Assembly (NCBI GenBank): GCA_021234155.1
Contig: JAJEKV010000014.1
Coordinates: forward strand, 19,917,513 to 19,981,512
Length of the DNA stretch: 64,000 nucleotides
Origin: Isoetes taiwanensis
Lineage: Eukaryota > Streptophyta > Lycopodiopsida > Isoetales > Isoetaceae
Direction: 5' to 3'
Positions 56,610 to 64,000 of the stretch are shown one piece after another; position 1 is the stretch's first letter; each line of letters starts with the position of its first letter. The position numbers were made by a program, and so were the translations under genes. The notes beneath the pieces were generated by a model. The model saw only the letters and a program-made list of their open reading frames with translations, made no database searches and was not told where the DNA came from.

Positions 56610-57032
56610 GTGTTGAAGTACAAGTTGGAAGACTTGGTTATGAGTAGACATGATAACTCTTCTAAGCTAGAAATTGGTTTGCAGGAAGCAACTAAAGAAA
56701 TTGAAAGGCATGAAATCTCAATTGAACAAGCAAAGGAAAAACTTAATTGCATTGAATTGGTTCAGCAAAGGCATTCACAGATTTTGGATTTCATGGGGAG
56801 AGCAGGACCTATTGTTCTGCACCCGAGGCCCTACCCTGTAGGAGCTACTTCTATAGAGCAGTTCATCACATTCAGTTCATGTACCTGTTGTGGCCAAGGC
56901 TTTGGCAAAACTGGTTTGTTGCTGTTAGCTCCATGCAGAGATGCTTATTGCCTCTTCTGCTTGTGTTATCTGGTCCATGAAAGACAGAATTGCATAAAAG
57001 GTTGCATCTGGGATGAGGGCATTCGAATTTAG
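56610..57032 (+). CDS. Coiled-coil plus RING-like zinc-finger fragment
   Basis: The 140-codon frame begins with a heptad-like region (EIGLQEATKEIERHEISIEQ then AKEKLNCIELVQQRH) and ends with a Cys-rich segment: CTCC, LLAPCRDAYCLFC, NCIKGC. The spacing is like a RING or related finger, in which the usual C-x-H-x2-C-x2-C has Asp in the place of His. It ends with a stop at 57032 in its own frame; a donor may occur before that. Preceding DNA (56400-56600) reads as more coiled coil in other frames. Function unknown; ubiquitin-ligase-like binding is only a possibility. Confidence 0.4.
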   Translation: MLKYKLEDLVMSRHDNSSKLEIGLQEATKEIERHEISIEQAKEKLNCIELVQQRHSQILDFMGRAGPIVLHPRPYPVGATSIEQFITFSSCTCCGQGFGKTGLLLLAPCRDAYCLFCLCYLVHERQNCIKGCIWDEGIRI

Positions 57033-57675
57033 CTTGGTTTTCCTGCTGTGAAAGGTATGCATTGCTCTCAACTAATTTAAACTTATATTTCTCTTAATTC
57101 ATATTTGTTATTGTAATCTGCATAGTTCTACATGTATGGCTTTCAGTGCATTGCTATTCCTTGTACATGTATAACTTTTAGTGTACATCTGTAAGCAGAG
57201 GTACATAGGCATATATTTGCTTGTTTATTGATGCTTTTATTTTTGAGCTTGGACTGCAGTTGTATCAGTTGTACATGTCTCTAATGGAGTCTACATCTGC
57301 AAATAGATGTACATGCATTTATCTTTAGAGTGCATCTGTAGATGGATTCATAAGTATGTGCATTTTTTACATATATGTGCTTTTTTTTGGGCATAGATCT
57401 ACATTCCCTAACTGGATACCTGGGTACATCTGGGTACATCTTGGTGCATTGAGGTACCTCTATGTACATTGAGGAACATGTACATGTACATTTGGCTATA
57501 GTTAAATGTAGTTACGTACATTTGGTACATTTTATGTACATGAAATGTACGTGCTTGACAGAATGTACCAGATATTTCTCATTAGTTCTGTTTTCATGTT
57601 CTTTTATGTCTATTGAAATTTAGATCATTTGTTTGTTTTTGCGGATGAGGTCGTTCCTATCCCGTAGCGGCTTTA
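57033..57675. repeat. TGTACAT-rich stretch
   Basis: At least a dozen TGTACAT / ATGTACA words or close variants occur between about 57120 and 57560, many of them in the palindromic form ATGTACAT. A second cluster lies at 62480-62540. The stretch would be an intron or spacer between the RING-like piece and the next coding part. Confidence 0.6.
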
Positions 57676-59570
57676 ATGGGTGATGTTCTTGAGCCATCTG
57701 CATCGACTCTCTTTACAGATTTTACTGAGCATAATAAGCAGACCGAATCTGTAGACCCTCAACCTTCCAGCTCCAGATCACCAATGACATTTACAGTGCC
57801 AGTAATAGAACCATCTGCAACAGTGCCTCCTCGAACATGGCAAAGTGAAGTTGAGGAAATTGAGAGGATGGCACTTGAGAAAGCTAAAGCAGTTGCAGGT
57901 GCAGAGCCTTCAATGACTGCTGCAACAGAAACTCTTTCATCACCAAGTGCTAAATTAGTAATTGGAGAAGCTCCTAAGAAAGATTCTTACGTCTCAAAGA
58001 TCATCTGCGGGTCCCAGCCCGGACTGTTATGAAAAGAGAAGCTACAAAGGACACAGATCCAGATTTTATCCCAGGAGATACCAGGGAAGAGGAAGTTGAG
58101 TTGGTAGTTGAGTCCACTCCAAAGAGGAGGCAAAAGAATGCTGGTGATGGCACTCCAAGAGGAAAAAAACAGGCAAAATCTCCAGCAACAAAAAAATGTC
58201 CTCCGAAAAGAAAATCTCCAGGCAAAAAAGTGCCACCACCACCAAGAAAGAGGTATGTCCAAGATGAACTAATTTTGTTAAACATCTCAGATTTATGATA
58301 ATTAACCACATTTTTTTTGTACATAGGACACGATCACAGGCCGTGAAGGAAGCTGATCCTGATCCTTCTGAGTCGGAACCGGAAGAGGAAGAGGATCTAC
58401 AAGCAAATATTGATGTGATAACAAATAAGGTGCAAAGCTAGTCCACGTAAGATTTGAAGCGGTGATGAATTTACAAGGTGAGTAATATACAATTGATTAC
58501 AATAGATATATTCTTTTGCTAATGCTGTTGTTTCCTTGTACAGTTTAGTGAACCGACTGAAAAGGTTGGTTCCATTCACTCCTTATAGGGACTGTCCTCC
58601 TAAGCCTGCACCCTCTATCTTTCAAAGTGATGTTGACGAGTTCTGCTGGAAGCTGGACTTGACCTCTAAGATGGTAGATGTCTATGGGAGGTAGGCTAGC
58701 ATTTCAACATATTTATGTTATTTCATTCCCTAAGTCACTCATCTTATGTATTAATATGTATTCTGGATTTGTGTGCAGGTACCTTTGTAGCGGTCTTCCA
58801 TCTGATTGGAAACACAAGTTTTTTATGGTTCGACTGGACACGTTCCAGAATTTTGTGAATTCCCTCAAGAACAGGGTGGGGGCAGATGCACAAAACACTA
58901 ACATAAAGGAAGGGCTGGATGGCATTTTGATTACAAGATGCCAATACATATTTGTTCCAATTCTGCAAGGCCCAAATGTGGCATTGGCAATACTTGTGCT
59001 TGCTGGTCCAAAGGAAAGCTCTTTTCCATCTATAGCTAGCCCAAGTATCTGAGATCCTCTCTCTGTCAAAGGCTATGTACCCGATGCTAAAGTGGTCCGT
59101 AGTAAGTATGAGTTTCATTTTGTTTTTATGATTTGATTATTCTCATATTGCAATTTCTTATGCTTGATTTATTCTCACATTGCAATTTTGCAGGTTTCAT
59201 AAGCTTGTGATCAATAACATGATGCTCGGATCCAACAGCTTAAGCCATGGTAGGAAGAACTTTGATGCTCCTGTGTTCTGTCCTAAAATGCCAGAAACTA
59301 GTACCAGCAACCCTTGCCATGTACATTGTGGCTTACATGCACAAATTCATAGATGCCGTGGTTGATGCACAGCCAAGCTCCATTTTTGTAAGTAGAACAT
59401 GTTAGTTTCCTATTAGTTATTTGTTGGTATAGTCCTCTAATACTTGTGCACCATGCAGATGACACCCAGTTGGTTCAATGATGCCTATGCCAAGTCACGG
59501 AGGGATCATCTAATGGAGGCATTAATTGTAGAAGGCGAGATGAATATACAAGCAGTTGTTCCTACACAGG
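57676..59570 (+). CDS. Composite gene, middle part: Lys-rich linker and Ulp1-like region
   Basis: Exons inferred: about 57676-58252 (with one frame change near 58000), 58327-58429, 58544-58690, 58779-59101, an exon from about 59194 to 59390, and 59459-59570. The first part is Ser/Thr/Pro rich, then basic (KRRQKNAGDGTPRGKKQAK) and acidic (ESEPEEEEDL). The 58544-59101 part (MVDVYGRYLCSGL, FFMVRLDTFQNF, CQYIFVPILQGPNVALAIL) resembles the centre of Ulp1/C48 SUMO-protease-like proteins, but the usual HW pair is replaced by N-V and a TGA lies at 59050-59052. The exon junctions at 58690/58779, 59390/59459 and 59570/59784 keep the frame; the one at 58429/58544 does not. The Ulp1 assignment is tentative. 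Confidence 0.4.
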
Positions 59571-59783
59571 GTAGATAGTCTCTTTGACTTGTTTGTAAAT
59601 TACAATTTTGTATGAGCCATGCTCCGATCTTCTTTGTACTCAATAAGTAATGAAAAATTTAATTTATTTGTCTCACTTACACCTGTGCAAATAACAATTG
59701 TGTAATTATCAATGTGTTTTCTCAATTGTGTGATCTGAAATGTAATTATAAATTGTGAATCTCAAGTGTTTTCTTGCTGACAG

Positions 59784-62295
59784 GTGAAACATGTAATTCA
59801 GGGAGAAAGCTCATTATCTTTGACTTAAATGCTGTGTTGGGCAAGAGTGTGCACAAGAATGAAAATATTAACTCAAGATACCAACAGATCCAGAAAGATG
59901 AGCTTCAATTTAATATAGGAAACAGGTTTTTTTACTGCAGGCCAGGGTTAGCATCACTGTTAGCATTTGTAAGAGAAGGGTTTGATGTTGCCATCTGGTC
60001 TTCACTCACTTCTAAAAATCTTCACCCAATTGTGGAACATATTTGTGATGCTTTTTCTATAAAGCTGAAGTTTGTTTACAGCCAGGAGCAGTGTTGAACT
60101 CTGCCATACAAACACCCTACTGAACCACAAGAGAGGTTGTTTGTGAAACCATTAGCTGTGGTATGGAAAGAGTACCCAGAGTACTATGGACATACAGTTC
60201 TGATCGACGACGAAAGATACAAATCCACTTTGAATCCTGTAGGAAGCTACATATGTCCTTTCTCTTGGACACCGATATTAGCTGGCGACAGATTGCTTGT
60301 CATGGAGCTCATTCCATGGCTTAATGGATTCAAAATGGCCGAAGATGGTATAGTTTATGTGAAAGAGCATCCAATGACTAATGCAGCAGATAGCATATCA
60401 AAGCAGGTGGAACAGATTTTGCTGGCAAACTATGGCAGCAACTTGGGTGCTCTGCTGCCTAAATTTAGTCAATATACGGAGCAAGGAATGGAGAAACTGC
60501 CATCATGTTATTGGCCTCTCGACTGGCCCATTGTTGGTACAGACTTTGACTGATGTACAAATTCAAATGTTATGAATATATGTATCAAAGTTTTTGTTCA
60601 TTGCACTTGAGTACTCTGTTTTTACTGTCTTTCTTAGGGCCATTTCCCATTTGCCATTAAGTTAAGTTAATTTAACTGGTTGGTTATCTCTTAACTTAAC
60701 CGAAAAGAGGTTATGCTTTTCCATTAAAATCGTTAAGTTAAGACTAACTTAATGGATTACAAAGATATACATTCCCACTAGACTTGTTAGAGATCACTTG
60801 GGTTAAACTCATAAAATCAAAATAACCTAGCATTTACAATCACTTGGTGCTTCACACTAGTAGTTAAGAGGCTTTGTTAGGTTAGGAAGGGGATAAACAC
60901 CCCTGCGAGCCCCTCACAGCAGATAAACGGGCGAGCCCAGAGGGGCAAGCCCGTTTATCTGCTGTGAGGGGCAAGCAGGGGTGTTTATCCCCTTTAACCG
61001 GCAGGCCACAAACAGAGCTCCATAGCAAGCTCCAAAGCAAGGTTTATCAGCTGGTTCGGATGCCCATAGCAAGATTATCAAGATTCAGAGCAAGATTATC
61101 ATGACCGGAGCAAGATTATCATGACCACAACAAGATTATCATGACCGGAGCTACCACCAGAGCTGAGGGGAAGCTGATTCTAGGCGCGCAGTGAAGGTTC
61201 CGGCATATCAGGGATTTGCGATGGATGCTCAGGATTGTGCTGATCACAAATCCTACCGGTTAAAGATAACTATGTCCATTTTTCACTTTAGTTAAGAGAT
61301 GCCACTAAGTTAGAATATCTAAAGTATTTCTTAGTTGTTAAAACCAACAACCCATGAAGAGATACATGACTAATTTTCTATCTTTTCTTTTTCTATATTT
61401 CTGATATTCTTTCTTTGTCTTTATGTTTCTCTCTATGTATTTCTCTCTTTTTGAATCTCAATTTGGAGTGGGTGTCATATTTTTCTTGCCATTGGAAAGG
61501 GAAAACCATGGTACACGCTCCCTGAAAAAATCTAAAAAATGTTTCCACTACCGGAAAAAGAACCACCAAATATGCCATTTTCATGTAAAAAATAAATAGC
61601 CTAACTAGATTATTATCCCTTTCTCACTTAGCAGTTAGGTTAAGCTAGTTCTTAACTGAGTTAAATGTACCTCTCCTAGGTCACTTAACTTCTAGTTTAA
61701 AATAAGGGGTCCAGTTAATGTTTTAACTTAACTTAACTTAACTATCATCGGTATGAAAGCGACCTGGTTAAGTTAATCATAGTTAAAATTTAACCAAATC
61801 CTAACTTAACTGGTAGTAACTTAAGTGCTACTGTGAAAGCAAGTTTTCGTTATTTGCTCTATTTAACCTAACCTAACGGCTAGTGGGAATTGACCCTTAT
61901 TGGTACAATTATGAGTGTGTATACATAATTAAGTGATCTTCATTTGCTTTGTAGATGAATGGACTGAAACACAAAAGACTATTAAGAAACTAAGAGATAG
62001 AGTTCTGCTGCACCCAGAGGTAATACAAACCAACACAAGCTGCAAGTACATAGGGTTGGGGACCGATTATCGCCTCTATACTGCTGTTCCTGAACTTTGG
62101 GAAAAGGTTGAGCAAATTGAAAATTATGAGGAACGAGCAACCATGAAATGTGTATTGGCAGCAAATCACTTGTTGCACAACCCTTGGGGGAAGGCACGTG
62201 TCCTGGAAGATGCAGGCCATGTAGGATGGAAAGGTTTGCCAGTGGCACGTGCTATAGAAACCGCATGGACTTTGAAGCTTGGTCATGAATTATGA
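59784..62295 (+). CDS. Composite gene, 3' part: FCP1/NIF-like HAD phosphatase domain
   Basis: Two exons, 59784-60536 and 61955-62295, join in phase 1 (donor ATTGTTG|GTACAG, acceptor TTTGTAG|AT). The 59784 acceptor (TGACAG) also fits the phase of the preceding exon ending 59570. The HAD motifs are LIIFDLNAVLG (nucleophile Asp, with the second Asp replaced by Asn, as in a plant subfamily), YCRPGLASLLAF, VAIWSSLTSKN, LFVKPLAVVWKEYPEY and TVLIDDERYK (motif IV Asp pair). An in-frame TGA at 60095-60097 (EQC-stop-TLPYK) interrupts the domain, so the copy is inactive, or the base is wrong. The last exon (GLGTDYRLYTAVPELWEKVE) matches nothing I know. The intron contains a PIF/Harbinger-like element. 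Confidence 0.6.
60889..60992. repeat. 50-bp hairpin inside the PIF/Harbinger-like element
   Basis: 60889-60938 and 60943-60992 are inverted copies with a 4-nt loop. The only mismatches are two GAG/TTG triplets at symmetrical places. RNA from this region would form an almost perfect stem. Confidence 0.88.
61066..61150. repeat. 22-bp tandem repeats (CAAGATTATCATGACC)
   Basis: The unit CAAGATTATCATGACC plus a six-base spacer (GGAG.., ACAA..) is repeated three times, preceded by two degenerate units. It lies inside the PIF/Harbinger-like element. Confidence 0.8.
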
Positions 62296-62632
62296 GCCAT
62301 GCTCATTTTCGGGTGTGTTGTATTTATGTCCACAATATAAATATATCAACCATTTGTACATGAAAACCTGTCCATATCTTTGCCATGACTGAAACTATTT
62401 TTAATGTTTATGCAATTCAACTTTCTTGTGTTCAATTCTAATCAACTTACACTTGAGAAATTTTTATAATATTTCTGGAATGTACAACAGATGTACATAA
62501 GATGTACATTTGTTGTACATCTTATGTACATTGATGTACATAATGCACTTCTGAAGTAGTCCAGTTCTTCAGTTCTTATCTTTTATATGAACAAAGTATT
62601 ACAATATTTCTGGAAAGTACTACAGATCTGAT
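62296..62632. repeat. Spacer between convergent genes with TGTACAT cluster and perfect hairpin
   Basis: Six or seven TGTACAT words lie in 62480-62540. ATGTACATAAGATGTACA (62491-62508) and 62514-62531 are exact reverse complements with a 5-nt loop. The spacer separates the plus-strand HAD gene from the minus-strand gene at 62633. Confidence 0.8.
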
Positions 62633-63970
62633 TTAGTCCATGTCATCTACAATTGCTGGAAGTTGTGATAACAATGTCTCATGGACTTCATCTGGCAAGT
62701 GAAATGTTGTGCTTGCCCCCTTCAGCTTGTGTTTTACTTTCTTGAATGGGATTCGAACCCCAATCCGCATTCTGCGCAGTACCAAAACATTCTTAGTAGG
62801 AAGCGGTTTATACTTATTGTGGCGTACCGGGATTAGTTCATAATATTGTCCTTCAATGACACTAGTGCCGCCAGAGTATTCATTTCCATAGTCATCAATT
62901 GAATCTTCTTCCAATGCATGCGTTTCCCCGGTGCACATGAGAACATAGTATGAAACACCTTCCACATTGTGCGGTCTTTTGCCAAAAGACACAAATACAT
63001 CGAAAGCATCTCGGTGTCATCTAAACCAGCCTCGCCGTCCTCTGATACAAAACATCCACGGCATTTTTCAGCTTCAACACGAGGCAATATGATTTGTGGG
63101 CTCCAAACTTTTAGAGACCATTCTCCACAATGTTTAATGTTCTCACAATTCAACCAATTGAAGTTCATACAAGCATCACAAAAGCACGAGAGTGGTCTCT
63201 GCATAGCAACTTTGTTGGATCTCTTTGGGTTTAAATAGTTGACACAGTAATGTATCTGGCTGAAAAGTACCAGGTAAAGTCTTGCAATTGAATGCTTGCT
63301 GCCTGTTCACATCTGTTTTCCAACCTCCCAAAACACCCTTTCACAATCCGATTCCTTGGCCCTTAAAACCGCACAAAATTTGTTTTACGCTTTTTATCCA
63401 GCGGCATGCCATTTTGTTTTCTCTGCTTCGCTCTCAAGCCACAACTTTGCTATACCAGCCTCGCCATCATGTGTGCCTTTCCCATGGCCAGATCCAAAGA
63501 AATTCCATATCACTCGAATTTTATTTTCAACATGGTATCTACTGATTCCATACCATGCCCGTCTTGATTTGAATTGAGATGCACAACCATCCGACCACAC
63601 ATAATGAAGGTTTATGTGTCCACCTCCATTATTCTTAAGCCACCCCAAATGTAATTTAAAACCATGTTGCACAAAATGAGTGTCATGCTTCTGTCATCCG
63701 AAACATAGAAATGCCTTTGTTTTTTAAGCTTACCTTCTATTTTCATCATTGAAATATGGACCAAAATACTAATTTGATCGGGATTCCAATGCTCGGATTG
63801 CACTTACGTCCCTCGGTTTCAACGTGTAGTTCTCTCGCAAAGTCAACAAAATGCAGACAACACACTATTATCGGGGAGTTTCTCAACACATCTTTTAAAC
63901 TGTTTTGCTCTGTCGATTGTCTTTGTAAAGTTATGATCTGTAAACTTAGCAAGCTGATTTTTCATGTTCT
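62633..63970 (-). pseudogene. Transposon-derived protein with QFK-R and GHGKG signatures
   Basis: Minus-strand pieces in three frames follow one order: FVDFARELHVE (63952-63746), HISMMKIEGKLK and FYVSDDRS (63803-63612), then HYVWSDGCASQFKSRRAWY and VIWNFFGSGHGKGTHDGEAG (63672-63394). After a Cys-rich stretch (CFCDACMNFNW, EKCRGCFVSEDG; 63204-62990) comes the C-terminal part with SYYVLMCTGETHALEE and GQYYELIPVRH, ending at 62633. The SDG-x3-QFK-x-R and HGKG-x2-DG pattern occurs in a family of transposon-like proteins of ferns, mosses and invertebrates that I know only by its motifs. At least two frameshifts break it. The 5' end is outside or near the window edge. Confidence 0.55.
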
Positions 63971-64000
63971 TTAACAAAAGCAGATGCTTTGTCATTCGAT

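Larger units (their letters stand above)
60637..61896. mobile_element. PIF/Harbinger-like non-autonomous element, 1,260 bp
   Basis: Left end GGGCCATTTCCCATTTGCC and right end (as complement) GGGTCAATTCCCACTAGCC are imperfect terminal inverted repeats, continuing with TTAAGTTAA / TTAGGTTA words. Both ends are flanked by TTA (60634-60636 and 61897-61899), the target duplication of PIF/Harbinger elements. The interior is rich in TTAAGTTAA words at both ends and has no transposase frame. It sits wholly inside the intron 60537-61954 of the HAD-domain gene. Confidence 0.75.

Noticed and set aside
1-64000. tRNA, rRNA or organelle-derived segments
   Set aside because: I looked for cloverleaf-like T-loop (GGTTCGAATCC) contexts and known rRNA words and found none that I could support; the initiator-Met complementarity at 46921-46933 is a primer-binding site.

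Overview
The window looks like nuclear DNA of a land plant, most likely a fern or another non-seed vascular plant. It is AT-rich and transposon-dense, with intron-containing genes. The host genes belong to plant families: an IRR-type SR/RRM splicing factor, a plant acetylornithine deacetylase, a PPR protein and a GH17 glucanase. The organism call rests on family resemblance only, since no search was possible.

Layout. Positions 1-5.2 kb hold unrecognised decayed minus-strand reading frames, eight short GATCGC-type palindromes and small tandem repeats. Positions 5.2-8.2 kb hold a plus-strand pseudogene of a transposon-associated family that I relate to DUF7869 proteins. At 8.47-9.47 kb lies a tandem pair of small unknown genes (about 80 aa), each with its own TATA box; one is intact and one is frameshifted. 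Positions 11.0-25.1 kb hold a minus-strand retroelement-like complex: an RGG-rich short exon 1, a long intron, an uncharacterised Gag-like exon 2, and a Penelope/RVT-like reverse transcriptase with the catalytic motif YIDD. The complex is present as one fuller copy (C), one copy without RT (A) and a nearly identical 2.96-kb duplicate of the 5' part (B).

Positions 26.8-30.0 kb carry a complete three-exon minus-strand IRR-like gene (934 codons). Positions 31.6-36.2 kb hold a decayed LINE followed directly by the 3' half of a Ty3/gypsy chromovirus. Positions 36.9-39.6 kb hold pseudogene remains (PPR, GH17 glucanase, possible lipase). Positions 42.9-49.6 kb carry a complete ten-exon acetylornithine deacetylase gene (439 aa), with an 18-nt micro-exon and a probable GC-AG intron. 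Its third intron contains a 3,052-bp LTR element with an ATTAT target duplication, an initiator-Met-type primer site and a Gag-like ORF but no Pol (TR-GAG type).

Positions 50-55.5 kb contain tandem repeats and a large inverted repeat (arms 695 and 816 bp, 51-nt loop). Positions 55.8-62.3 kb carry a composite plus-strand gene: coiled coil and RING-like fragment, lysine-rich linker, Ulp1-like region, then an FCP1/NIF-like HAD phosphatase domain, joined mostly by phase-compatible introns. One of those introns holds a 1,260-bp PIF/Harbinger-like element with TTA target duplications. Positions 62.6-63.97 kb hold a convergent minus-strand remnant of a transposon-derived family with a QFK-R / GHGKG signature.

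The most novel candidates are the intron-containing Gag-plus-RT complex at 11-25 kb, the small paired genes at 8.5-9.5 kb, the dispersed palindromes at 2-5 kb and the Ulp1-like/HAD fusion at 57-62 kb.
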